Source: DAOTTI01 sp034437795 (GTDB lineage Bacteria > Chloroflexota > UBA11872 > UBA12225). From it: DNA of 22,015 nt. A program made the translations under genes and the position numbers. Location: contig DAOTTI010000010.1 of the NCBI GenBank assembly GCA_034437795.1, positions 1-22,015 of the forward strand, in the 5' to 3' direction. The notes beneath the pieces were generated by a model. The model did no database searches and was not told the origin of the DNA. It was given only the letters and a program-made list of their open reading frames with translations. Below are positions 1-7,421 of this stretch, piece after piece; within the stretch, counting starts at the first letter, position 1, and each line of letters starts with the position of its first letter.

Positions 1-759
1 GCCGAGAGCTACACCACCAGCATCCTGGACGCGGCCGTGGAGAAGGCCTGGTTCAACGGCATCCTGGTCGTGGTGGCCGCCGGCAACCTCGGCCCGGACA
101 CCATGCTCTACCCTCCGGCCAATGATCCCTTCGTCATCACCGTCGGCGCCTCCGACCCGATGGGGACGGCCAGCCGCAGCGATGACACGATGGCCCCCTG
201 GTCCAGCTATGGCGTGACCCAGGACGGCCACGCCAAGCCGGACGTGGTCGCCCCCGGCCGGTACATCACCTCTACCCTGGCGGGAAGCGGCTCCGTGCTG
301 GCCCAGCAGTTCCCCGACCGGATCGTAGACGGCACCTATCTCTGGCTCTCAGGCACGTCCATGGCGGCGGCCGTCGTCTCGGGCCTGAGCGCGCTGGCCT
401 TCGAGCAGCATCCGGAGTGGACCAACGACCAGGTCAAATGGCTGCTGCTGAACACCTCCACCAGGCTGGGCGCGACCAGGTCTCACCCGGCCGGCTACCC
501 CGGCCAGGGCGCAGGCGAGGTCGATGCCAAGGCGGTGGTGCTCTACAACGCCACGCCGAAATACGCCAACCAGGGAGTGGCGATCAGCGCGCAACTGGTC
601 GGCCCCAATGGCGCTACCACCTACAGCAACACCTCGTCCTCCACCTGGTCAAGCTCCACCTGGTCCTCATCCACGTGGTCCTCGTCCACGTGGTCCTCGT
701 CCACGTGGTCAAGCTCCACCTGGTCGTCGTCGACCTGGTCGAGCGCACCGGTGCAGTGA
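1..759 (+). CDS. Subtilisin-like S8 serine peptidase, C-terminal part (5' end outside window)
   Basis: The reading frame is open from base 1 and stops at TGA 757-759, so 252 residues are visible. The oxyanion-hole Asn lies in VAAGN (codon 85-87). The catalytic Ser lies in SGTSMAA (codon 358-360), followed by the usual helix SGLSALAFEQHPEWT. The Asp and His of the triad must lie upstream of the window. After the catalytic domain the chain ends in seven pentapeptides of type SSSTW and the tail SSAPVQ. S8 peptidases are normally exported, so this is probably secreted or surface-associated; its signal peptide is not visible. The Ser/Thr/Trp tail resembles tails I associate with Chloroflexota and actinobacterial S8 peptidases. 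A strong GC-rich hairpin follows the stop. The family is certain, the substrate unknown. Confidence 0.93.
   Translation, partial: AESYTTSILDAAVEKAWFNGILVVVAAGNLGPDTMLYPPANDPFVITVGASDPMGTASRSDDTMAPWSSYGVTQDGHAKPDVVAPGRYITSTLAGSGSVLAQQFPDRIVDGTYLWLSGTSMAAAVVSGLSALAFEQHPEWTNDQVKWLLLNTSTRLGATRSHPAGYPGQGAGEVDAKAVVLYNATPKYANQGVAISAQLVGPNGATTYSNTSSSTWSSSTWSSSTWSSSTWSSSTWSSSTWSSSTWSSAPVQ
634..738 (+). repeat. Seven 15-bp tandem repeats coding for SSSTW-type pentapeptides
   Basis: TGG codons occur at exactly 15-nt spacing (646, 661, 676, 691, 706, 721, 736). Each unit codes for four Ser/Thr residues plus Trp. Synonymous variation between units (TCC/TCA/TCG/AGC and ACC/ACG) shows that the peptide is under selection and the array is not a fresh DNA expansion. 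Two units share the same TCAAGCTCCACCTGG spelling, which suggests past unit copying. Confidence 0.95.
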
Positions 760-804
760 GCCATGGGCCGGAGCCGGTCGCTTTCGTCCCTGGTGGGAAG
801 GCCG

Positions 805-840
805 GGCGCAGCGGGTCCCAACGGCGCGGCCCGCTGCGCC
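805..840 (+). terminator. Perfect 11-bp GC-rich hairpin after the S8 peptidase
   Basis: GGCGCAGCGGG (805-815) pairs perfectly with CCCGCTGCGCC (830-840) around a 14-nt loop, 45 bases after the protease stop and 75 bases before the next start. No T-run follows, so it is not a classical intrinsic terminator. In a GC-rich genome it could still terminate transcription or stabilise the mRNA end. Confidence 0.5.
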
Positions 841-915
841 TCGCGCGCGGCCGGCCCCGGCGGTGCGAGTAACGTGTCCTGGGGACGGAACGTTTGCTGA
901 ACAGGAAGGAATGAC

Positions 916-3741
916 GTGCGGGATCTGCCACCGGCGGCGCGCGCCTATCTCATCGCCACCTATCTACTTGGGCTGGCTGGGCTCGGCTGGCTCGTGCTCA
1001 GCTATCACGGCGCGATCGAGCCGGGCGACTGGCTGCTGACCGGCGCGCTGGCGGCGCTAGCGGCCGGCACCCAGCTCTTCGTCGTCCGGCGCGCCCGCGC
1101 CTATCACTCGGACCACCTGACGCCGGCCCCACTGTTCGCGGCCCTGCTGCTCCTGCCCGGGCCCCTGCTGGCGCTGGTGATCTGCTTCTCGCTAGTCCCC
1201 GAGTGGATCGTCTACCGCCGCAAGTGGTTTATCCAGTGCTTCAACATCGCGGCCTACCTGGTGGCGGCTGCCCTCGCCAAGTGGGAGCTCGGGCTCCTCG
1301 CTCATCAGTTCAAGCTGGATCGCGCCAGCTTCCCGTTGCCCGCGACGGCCATCGCCCTCGCCATCCTCGTCTTCCTGGGCAGCCAGACCCTGCTCCTGGC
1401 CTGGGCCCTCAAGCTGGCGCGGGGCCATTCCATCGCTGAGACGGGGCTCTTCGAACCCCGCAAGCTGCTGGTGGAGGTGGCCCTGTGCTGTCTGGGCTGG
1501 GCCTTCGCCACCGCCTGGGTCGCCGACCCGCTGTACGGCCTAGCGGCGGCCGTGCCCCTGGTGCTCGTCTTCCAGGCGCTCCACGTCCCCAACCTGAAAG
1601 AAGAGGCGGCCACCGATCCTAAGACGGGGCTCGCCAACATGCGCCACTTCAACGCCGTTCTGGCGCGTGACCTGGAGCGCGCCGAGCGCAGCGGGCAGCC
1701 GCTCAGCCTGCTGATGTGCGACCTCGATTACCTACGGAACATCAACAACACCTATGGCCACCAGGCCGGCGACGTGGTCCTGAAGGGCGTCGCCGACATC
1801 ATGCGCCGTACCATCCGCGCCTGCGACGTCGCCGCTCGCTTCGGAGGCGAGGAGTTCGTGCTCCTGCTGGCGGACACGGGCGGCGCTGGCGCCCACCTCG
1901 TGGCGGAGCGTCTGCGCCGCGAGATCGAGCACGCCCGCTTTGAGATCGGCCCCGGCAAGCTCATCGGCGCGACCATCAGCATTGGCGTGGCCTCCTTCCC
2001 CGGCGACGGCCGGACCGCCGACACCCTGCTCCGCGAGGCGGACCTGGCCGTCTACCAGGCCAAGCGGGATGGGCGAAACCGCGTGGTAGTGGCCGGGCGC
2101 GAGAGCCGCGAGCTGGCCGCTGAGTGGGCGCGCGAGCACCTCATGCCGGCGCCGCAGACGGCCTCGGCCGGCGTGCCGGCCCCCCTGCGCCGCTGCATTA
2201 ATGACGCCACCCGCCTGCCGGTCGTCGCCCCCACGCTTCCTCCTGATACGCCCACGGCGCCAGGGACCAAACCCACCGGCGCGCACCCCAGCCGCCGTCG
2301 TGCGGACCAGCGCCCGCCCCTGTCGCGGCGCGCCGCCGCCTTGATCGCCATCGTCGTCGCCGCCAGCCTCCTCTCCTTCGTGCTCGACCTCGTCGGCTGG
2401 CTGCCGGACACCACGGCCTCCAGGACGCCGGTAACGGCCGCCGGGCTCCTCCTGTTCGCCGGTCTGGCCGTGCTCTCCGAGCACCTGGCCGTCGACGTGG
2501 GCGACCGGCGGGGGAAGATCTCCGTCTCGGCCGTGGGCGTCGTCAGCGCCAGCTTCCTCTACGGCGAGGTCGGGAGCCTGGCCACGGTTCTGGCCCTGGC
2601 CACCTGGGCTAAGGTACGAGCCCATAGCCCGCTCCATCGCATGCTCTTCAACTTCGGCACCCTGCTCCTCGCCGCCGAAGGCGCCACCTGGACCTTCCAC
2701 ACCTTCGTCGCCCAGCCCGTCGCCCAGACGCCATTTGACCGAATGCTGCTGCCGGCAGTCGCTGCGGGGCTGGTCTACTACACCATCAACCACGTCCTGC
2801 TGTGCCTGGTCCGCGGCCTGACGGAGCGCCGCCCGCCATGGCTGATCTGGGTCGCCGATTACCAGTGGCTCTGGCCCCACTACGCCGTCTTTGGCGCGCT
2901 CGGGCTGGTGGTGGCGCTGGCCTATGTCACCTTCGATTGGACCGGCGTGCTGGCCCTGATGGCTCCCGTGGCCATGATGCACCTGGCCATCAAGCAGTAC
3001 CGCGATCGCACCGCCGTGTACGTGGAGGAGCTGCAGCGCCTCAACCGCCGCCTGAGCGACTCCTACGACACCACCCTCCAGGCCCTCACCCGCGCTCTGG
3101 ATACGCGCGATGAGGAGACGGAAGAGCACTCGCAGCGAGTTAGCCGCTACACGGAGCTACTGGCCCGCCGCCTCGGCATACCCGACGAAGAGATCCAGCA
3201 CATGGCCCGCGGGGCGCTGCTCCATGACATCGGCAAGATCGGCGTGCCGGACGCCGTGCTGCTCAAGTCGGGCTCGCTCGACGACCACGAGCAGGCCCTG
3301 ATGCGCAAGCACCCGACCATCGGGTACGCCATGATTACGCACATCCCCTTCCTGGGTGAGGCGGCCAAGGTCGTGCTGCACCACCATGAGGCCTATGACG
3401 GCTCCGGCTATCCCAGCGGGCTGGCCGGCGACCGCATCCCGCTGGGCGCGCGCATCTTCGCCGTCGCCGACGCTCTCGACGCGATGACCTCCGACCGGCC
3501 CTACCGGCGGGCGCGCTCCGTGCCGGAGGCCCTGGCCGAGATCAAGCGCTGCCGCGGCACGCAGTTCGATCCGCAGGTGGTCGACACCTTGCTGGCTATC
3601 CCCATGGAGGAGTTGCTCGCGGCTCGGGACGGCGTGGCCACGGCGCCGGCGCCCGATCTGGCGGAGACGCCGGGGCCCGCTCTCGCGGCCGAGCCGGCGC
3701 CGGCCGCTCTGGAGCGGCACCTACAGCCGGTGGCCAGCTAA
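916..3741 (+). CDS. Membrane-bound GGDEF / HD-GYP dual c-di-GMP enzyme
   Basis: 941 residues in two membrane-plus-enzyme halves. Residues 10-225 are hydrophobic with several membrane segments. Residues 234-393 are a GGDEF diguanylate cyclase domain with active-site GGEEF (310-314) and an intact inhibitory I-site RACD (301-304) exactly five residues upstream. A Pro/Arg-rich linker follows (about 410-470), then a second multi-segment membrane region (472-692), a short helical linker, and an HD-GYP phosphodiesterase domain (715-895) with HDIGKIG (770-776), HHHE (822-825) and DGSGYP (828-833). All recognisable catalytic motifs are present, so both synthesis and hydrolysis of c-di-GMP look possible, on the cytoplasmic side of the membrane. 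The GTG start at 916 is chosen because AGGAAGGA sits 5 nt upstream; the ATG at 911 is in another frame. The C-terminus is Ala/Pro-rich. It appears monocistronic. Confidence 0.95.
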   Translation: MRDLPPAARAYLIATYLLGLAGLGWLVLSYHGAIEPGDWLLTGALAALAAGTQLFVVRRARAYHSDHLTPAPLFAALLLLPGPLLALVICFSLVPEWIVYRRKWFIQCFNIAAYLVAAALAKWELGLLAHQFKLDRASFPLPATAIALAILVFLGSQTLLLAWALKLARGHSIAETGLFEPRKLLVEVALCCLGWAFATAWVADPLYGLAAAVPLVLVFQALHVPNLKEEAATDPKTGLANMRHFNAVLARDLERAERSGQPLSLLMCDLDYLRNINNTYGHQAGDVVLKGVADIMRRTIRACDVAARFGGEEFVLLLADTGGAGAHLVAERLRREIEHARFEIGPGKLIGATISIGVASFPGDGRTADTLLREADLAVYQAKRDGRNRVVVAGRESRELAAEWAREHLMPAPQTASAGVPAPLRRCINDATRLPVVAPTLPPDTPTAPGTKPTGAHPSRRRADQRPPLSRRAAALIAIVVAASLLSFVLDLVGWLPDTTASRTPVTAAGLLLFAGLAVLSEHLAVDVGDRRGKISVSAVGVVSASFLYGEVGSLATVLALATWAKVRAHSPLHRMLFNFGTLLLAAEGATWTFHTFVAQPVAQTPFDRMLLPAVAAGLVYYTINHVLLCLVRGLTERRPPWLIWVADYQWLWPHYAVFGALGLVVALAYVTFDWTGVLALMAPVAMMHLAIKQYRDRTAVYVEELQRLNRRLSDSYDTTLQALTRALDTRDEETEEHSQRVSRYTELLARRLGIPDEEIQHMARGALLHDIGKIGVPDAVLLKSGSLDDHEQALMRKHPTIGYAMITHIPFLGEAAKVVLHHHEAYDGSGYPSGLAGDRIPLGARIFAVADALDAMTSDRPYRRARSVPEALAEIKRCRGTQFDPQVVDTLLAIPMEELLAARDGVATAPAPDLAETPGPALAAEPAPAALERHLQPVAS

Positions 3742-4769
3742 CCCCGCTGCTTCGCGGCCAGCGAGCAATTCCCGCTCCCTTTGGACGAGCGAGCAGTCCC
3801 CCTTCCCTTGGGGAGAGGGTTAGGGCTCGCCCCGCTGGGCCTGGCCGGAAGGCAGGTCCCCTCTCCCAAAGGGAGAAGGTTAGGGTGAGGGCTCCGCTCC
3901 TGAATTACTCGGTCATGGCCCCCGTTGGGGCGCCAGCGCGGCATGAAGATGCGCGCCATTTTCACAGGACCCCAGGCTGCATAAGCTGGAGCCTCGAGGC
4001 TCAGCCGGCGACGCCTCCTGGAGCCCGCAGCAGCGGGCGTGGCGGAGGCAGCGGTGCAGGCGTGGCCGACGGCTTCATCTGCAGCGCCTGGGCCGGGGTC
4101 TTCAACTATGGGGAGCAACGGACTGCTCTACCCCGGGCCCTGCACGATCGCCTGCCACTTCGCGCGGCCGGTCGGGTTTCATGGTATTCATCATCGCCGC
4201 CCAGGCCGCTTCGTCCCCGGGGGTAGGTGCGGAAGCCGTAACCCTGCGGTAAGGCCGCGAGCGCCGGCCCCAGGGGCGGCAGATCGTCGAGCTGGCGGCG
4301 CAGCGTACGCAGGCTCGGGCGAGGCGCCGGGGCAGGGCTCCTGGTCCTCCTGATCCTATTGGTCTCGTCCACACCCGCTCCTGCCCCTGCGCCAGGGCGG
4401 GGCTCCTGGTCCTCCTGCTCTCGCCCACGCCTGCGTTCACCTCCCGCTGCAGGCCACCGGTGGCCGCCTCCGGCACTGAGTGCGGCACTGGTTCTGGCAC
4501 TGGGTCCGGTGACGCTCTCGCTCGCCGCTGGCATGGCCGATCGCGACGCTCCGCGGGCGCGGGGCTGCCCGCAGTCTTGCGAGAGTGGACGCCGGCGGTC
4601 GATCCGACACTCCACGGGCTCGCGGCTGCCGGGATAGCCGCCTGCCGCTGGACAGGTCGCTCCCTGGTCCTGGTGTGGCCGAACTTCCCCCGCGCCGTGC
4701 TCGGCCGCCACGCAGCGTCGCTCGGGCCATAGCCTTCGCCCGGATCGTACGCCAGGGAACAGAGCGACA
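3742..4769. other. Gene-poor region with repeats and no recognisable intact gene
   Basis: Open frames exist on both strands, but none has a convincing ribosome site or a family I recognise, and their composition is that of GC-rich shadow frames. Visible structure includes palindromic repeats (3797-3898), a 17-bp direct repeat GGCTCCTGGTCCTCCTG at 4336-4352 and 4401-4417, and three 12-nt units beginning GGCACTG at 4472, 4484 and 4496. The stretch leads directly into a sulfatase relic, so it is probably decayed former coding DNA. Confidence 0.6.
3797..3898 (-). repeat. Two copies of the GGAGCCCTCACCC palindromic element (inverse orientation)
   Basis: The second copy (3857-3898) holds the hairpin TCTCCC-AAA-GGGAGA (3862-3876), followed by GGTTAGGGTGAGGGCTCCG, the complement of the family core. 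The first copy (3797-3836) is shorter: CCCTTGGGGAGAGGGTTAGGGCTCG. They lie just after the stop of the c-di-GMP gene. Related copies occur in many other gaps of the window. Confidence 0.8.
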
Positions 4770-4937
4770 ATCAGCACCGGCCACCAGCCACCCGACGTGC
4801 TGCTGGTCACGACCGACGAGCAACGCTAGGGCGAGCCGGTTCCCGCACCGCCTCGCCGCTCCCATGGACTGGTGGAGCACGTGGACGCGGTCCCGATGCG
4901 CCCGGACACTGCCGGCGTGGCGCAGACGAATGCGTAA
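4770..4937 (+). pseudogene. Relic of a sulfatase gene (N-terminal and C-terminal scraps joined)
   Basis: One frame reads ISTGHQPPDVLLVTTDEQR and then hits TAG (4827-4829). PDVLLVTTDEQR is the metal-binding N-terminal motif of family S1 sulfatases (compare PNVLLIITDDHR in the intact gene at 13282). The initial ATC at 4770 may be a mutated ATG; AGGGAA lies 9 nt upstream. After the TAG the same frame reads GLVEHVDAVPMRPDTAGVAQ, close to the C-terminal sulfatase segment of type LVSHVDLLPTLLDLAG, and ends at TAA 4935. The middle, with the catalytic Cys, is missing, so most of the gene seems to have been deleted. Recognition rests on two short motifs in the right order and frame. Confidence 0.6.
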
Positions 4938-5039
4938 AACGTAATACGTACTGCGTAATGGTGCGAGGTGGGAGGCAGTACAGTTACGCGCCACGCCTTT
5001 GAGTTCCCACGTTACGCTTTACGCATTACGTATTACGCA
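4931..5039. repeat. Two inverted 4-unit heptamer arrays (TGCGTAA / TTACGCA)
   Basis: Left array 4931-4958 reads TGCGTAA, AACGTAA, TACGTAC, TGCGTAA. Right array 5012-5039 reads TTACGCT, TTACGCA, TTACGTA, TTACGCA. They are inverted relative to each other with a 53-nt spacer; 24 of 28 positions pair. The right array ends 19 nt before the start of the dehydrogenase at 5059. It is markedly less GC-rich than its surroundings. It could be a regulatory stem, a repeat-protein binding site or a mobile short-repeat element; the sequence does not decide. Confidence 0.85.
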
Positions 5040-5058
5040 TTAGTCACGAGGTCAACAG

Positions 5059-6117
5059 ATGAAGCAGGTGGTCTCGAACAGTCGCGGTGAGGTGTATGTC
5101 CGTGAGGCGCCGATGCCTCGGCTGGAGGGGAGCGGAGCCATCGTGCAGACGATCTGCTCCGTCTTCGGCGCCGGCTCGGAGCTGGGCGGGCTGCGCCGCC
5201 GGCGCCAGGCCGTTCGTGAGGGGGCCATCGACCCCAGCGCGCCGGTCAGCGAGCGCCCCATGTCCTACCAGTCCTGCGGGCGGATCGTGGAGCTATCTCC
5301 CGATCTGCAGGGTACGTACCAGGTGGGCGACATCGTGGCCTGCGCCGGCGCGGGGTTCGGCCACCACGCCGAGTACGGGTTCGTCCCCAAGAACACCATG
5401 GCGCGGGTACCGGAGGGGCTCAGTCCCGAGGAGGCGGCCACCTGCAACGTCGGGCTGACCGGGCTGCACGCCCTGCGCCGGGCGCAGTTCCAGGCGGGGG
5501 AGGTAGTGGCGATCATCGGGCTGGGCCTGGTGGGCCAGCTCACGGCCCAGCTGGCGCGCGCGCTCGGAGGACGCGCCATCGGGTCCGACCTGTACCCGCT
5601 GCGCCTGGAGAAGGCGCGCGAGTGCGGCATCGAGGCGGCCGTGGACGCTCGCACGGGGGATCTGGTAGCCGAGGTCCAGCGTCGCACTGGCGGCCTGGGC
5701 GCCGACCACGCCTGTATCAACGTCGTCGGCGGGAGCAAGGAGCTGACCCATCTGGCGGTACGCCTGCTGCGCCCTGGGGGCGTGCTGCTGCTGGTGGGCG
5801 GCTACGAGCCGGACTTCACCGGCGCCGAGCGCGACGCCAATCCGCACACCAAGGAGATCGACGTGCGCTTTGTGTACGGCCGGGGCCCCGGTAGCCGCGA
5901 TCCTGAGTGGAACCTGCGCGGCGTCGACTATCCCATCCGCTTCGTCCGTTGGACCGCCCGTACCAATCTGGAGGCCCTGCTACATCTGCAGGCCACGGGG
6001 CGCGTCAACGCCCGGCCCCTGCTCACGCATCGCTTCCCCGTGGACCAGGCGGCGGCCGCGGCCGATCTGCTGATCGAGCACCCCGAGCAGGCCCTGGGGG
6101 TGGTGCTCACGTACTGA
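5059..6117 (+). CDS. Zinc-type medium-chain dehydrogenase (MDR superfamily)
   Basis: 352 residues. The N-terminus MKQVVSNSRGEVYVREAPMP and the segment ICSVFGAGSE resemble the dehydrogenase half of bi-domain oxidoreductases and related threonine-dehydrogenase-like MDRs, where the typical segment is SAGTE. The GroES-like domain spans about residues 1-145. The Rossmann domain has GLGLVG at 154-159, binding NAD(P)H, and continues with DLYPLRLEKAREC. The four-Cys structural zinc loop of classical alcohol dehydrogenases is absent. The likely role is NAD(P)-linked oxidation of an alcohol or sugar-type substrate in the cytoplasm. ATG at 5059 has GAGGT 6 nt upstream. It stands alone, directly downstream of a sulfatase relic and inverted heptamer arrays. 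The substrate is unknown. Confidence 0.88.
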   Translation: MKQVVSNSRGEVYVREAPMPRLEGSGAIVQTICSVFGAGSELGGLRRRRQAVREGAIDPSAPVSERPMSYQSCGRIVELSPDLQGTYQVGDIVACAGAGFGHHAEYGFVPKNTMARVPEGLSPEEAATCNVGLTGLHALRRAQFQAGEVVAIIGLGLVGQLTAQLARALGGRAIGSDLYPLRLEKARECGIEAAVDARTGDLVAEVQRRTGGLGADHACINVVGGSKELTHLAVRLLRPGGVLLLVGGYEPDFTGAERDANPHTKEIDVRFVYGRGPGSRDPEWNLRGVDYPIRFVRWTARTNLEALLHLQATGRVNARPLLTHRFPVDQAAAAADLLIEHPEQALGVVLTY

Positions 6118-6143
6118 ACGTATTGAACGGACTGAACGGACTG
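6114..6143 (+). repeat. 9-nt-period repeat (TGAACGGAC type) over a stop codon
   Basis: CTGAACGTA, TTGAACGGA, CTGAACGGA and CTGGCG start at 6114, 6123, 6132 and 6141, spaced exactly 9 nt. The first unit contains the TGA stop of the dehydrogenase. A similar CTGAACC-type array lies at 20768-20811. Confidence 0.75.
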
Positions 6144-6254
6144 GCGTACGGTGCCGTGTATGGCACGCACCATCAGGCCATTCGCGCACCGCCACCCCTC
6201 CGGCACTCGCCACGCGCCGGCAACGCGTCCGCACTCGTCAGGCCAGCGCACTCG

Positions 6255-6734
6255 TCAGGCCAGGGAGCACACCATCCGGCGGCTCAGGGTGGCATACCCT
6301 AGCTGCTGGTAGAGGCGGATGGCGCCGGTGTTGAACTCGTAGACGCTCAGCTCGATCTGGTCCACACCGTGCTGGCGCGCCCACCGGTGGGCATGCTCCA
6401 GGAGCAACCTCCCGAACCCGCGGCCACGGAACCCTTCCCGTACCACCACCTCCTCGATGAAGGCGTAACGCCGTGGCACGAAACAGGGCACGTCTGGCGC
6501 GCGCCGGATGGTCACGCGCACCAGGCCGATGACCTGCCCGCTGAGCTCGGCGACGAAGAAGCCGGTCTCCTGATCCGCAACCGCGGCGGTGACGAACGCT
6601 CGCGCCCTGGCATACCCCTCCGGCCGCCGGAACACCTGTGGCAGCGCCGCAGCGTGATAGCCATCGGCCTGTGCCCAGAGCTCGCAGAGCGCCTCGTAGT
6701 CATCTTCGGTCGCCCTCCGGACGTTCACCTCCAT
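6255..6734 (-). CDS. GNAT-family N-acetyltransferase
   Basis: 159 residues, the usual size of a single GNAT domain. Acetyl-CoA binding motif A is VVVREGFRGRGFGRLLLEH, with R103-x-x-G106-x-G108 fitting the R/Q-x-x-G-x-G/A signature. Motif B NTGAIRLYQQLGY (135-147) is typical of RimI-like members acting on amino groups of small molecules or protein N-termini. The start at 6734 is supported by GGGAGGG about 4 nt upstream on the minus strand. It is transcribed towards the dehydrogenase at 5059-6117 and shares no operon with it. The acceptor substrate cannot be inferred. Confidence 0.93.
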   Translation of the reverse strand: MEVNVRRATEDDYEALCELWAQADGYHAAALPQVFRRPEGYARARAFVTAAVADQETGFFVAELSGQVIGLVRVTIRRAPDVPCFVPRRYAFIEEVVVREGFRGRGFGRLLLEHAHRWARQHGVDQIELSVYEFNTGAIRLYQQLGYATLSRRMVCSLA

Positions 6735-6927
6735 GTCGCCCTCCCGTGGCCCTTGGCCCTGCCACGCCGCGTGTCAAGCGCCCGCGGGCGTGCAAGGTCC
6801 GGCTGTGGTAATAGTCTGCCTGCCAGGTTTGCCCCTTGCGTTTACCTGATTTTGCCCTGCTTTTGCGGCGGCCCCGCCACACTTGTGCTCACAACACCAC
6901 CGAGAAACCGAGAAGAGGAGCACGGAC

Positions 6928-7218
6928 ATGGCGATCTGGGCCACCTATGTCAGAGATGGGGCAGGGCAGTCGTGGGAGCTACAGGCGCTCTCCACGGCCT
7001 CACCGCCCGCGCCGGCCGGCGCCGGCGGGCGGCGGCGCGGCAGGGCCGGCCGCCAGGGACAGTACCTCATCTGCCACTTCCCCGACGTGGGGCACGTTCC
7101 GTGGACGCTGGGGGCGATTGACCTGCCCGCCACGGGGTCGGAGGCGAGAAGGCGCCGTTCCTACGTCACCTCGGCAAATCCCGTGCGCGTGAAGCGGGCG
7201 GTGACTGCGGCCACGTGA
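6928..7218 (+). CDS. Small protein, probable paralog of its convergent neighbour
   Basis: 96 residues starting MAIWATYVRDGAGQSWELQ. ATG 6928 is chosen over the in-frame ATG at 6883 because AGAAGAGGAG lies 7 nt upstream. The first 18 residues align with MAVYAVYAREARSPRWQLQ of the minus-strand gene at 7161-7421 (shared pattern M-A-x-aromatic-A-x-Y-x-R-acidic ... W-x-L-Q). A later aromatic/Pro/Asp segment, LICHFPDVGHV, may correspond to VEYYPSRSDIHEV. In between lies a Pro/Gly/Arg-rich stretch. The last 19 codons overlap the 3' end of the neighbour, so the C-terminus may be degraded or frameshifted. I do not recognise the family. Confidence 0.6.
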   Translation: MAIWATYVRDGAGQSWELQALSTASPPAPAGAGGRRRGRAGRQGQYLICHFPDVGHVPWTLGAIDLPATGSEARRRRSYVTSANPVRVKRAVTAAT

Positions 7219-7421
7219 TTGGCCGGCAGGACCTCGTGGATGTCCGACCGGCTGGGGTAGTACTCGACGAGGGCCTCGACCCACCGGCCGGCGCCGCGCG
7301 CGCCCGACGCCTGGACCAGCGTGGCGGCGTATCGCTCGGCGTCTGGGGCGAGATCGAAGACCTGCTGCAATTGCCACCTGGGGCTGCGCGCCTCGCGGGC
7401 GTACACGGCGTAGACGGCCAT
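7161..7421 (-). CDS. Small protein, paralog-like to 6928-7218, family not recognised
   Basis: 86 residues, MAVYAVYAREARSPRWQLQQVFDLAPDAERYAAT at the N-terminus (shown here in parts: MAVYAVYAREARSPRW, then QLQQVFDLAPDAERYA). ATG 7421 is strongly supported by GGGAGGTGGG about 4 nt upstream on the minus strand; the longer in-frame extension to 7757 lacks a comparable site and runs through a repeat element. The sequence has a soluble alpha/beta look: a beta strand (AVYAVYARE), a helix (APDAERYAATLVQA), a strand (WVEALVEYYP) and a DIHEVLPANHVAAVTARF end. No signal peptide or membrane segment is visible. Its 3' end overlaps the plus-strand neighbour by 58 nt. The function is unknown. Confidence 0.72.
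   Translation of the reverse strand: MAVYAVYAREARSPRWQLQQVFDLAPDAERYAATLVQASGARGAGRWVEALVEYYPSRSDIHEVLPANHVAAVTARFTRTGFAEVT

Noticed and set aside
911..913. ATG at 911 as start of the c-di-GMP gene
   Set aside because: It is out of frame with the GGDEF/HD-GYP frame; the GTG at 916 is in frame with correct spacing to AGGAAGGA.
1732..3129. 465-codon minus-strand open frame inside the c-di-GMP gene
   Set aside because: It is the antisense shadow of a GC-rich gene whose plus frame has unmistakable GGDEF and HD-GYP motifs; no start signal or family is visible in the minus frame.
4102..4994. Overlapping minus-strand open frames in the gap before the dehydrogenase
   Set aside because: Three frames overlap each other, none has a ribosome site or recognised motif, and they cross short repeats and the sulfatase relic.
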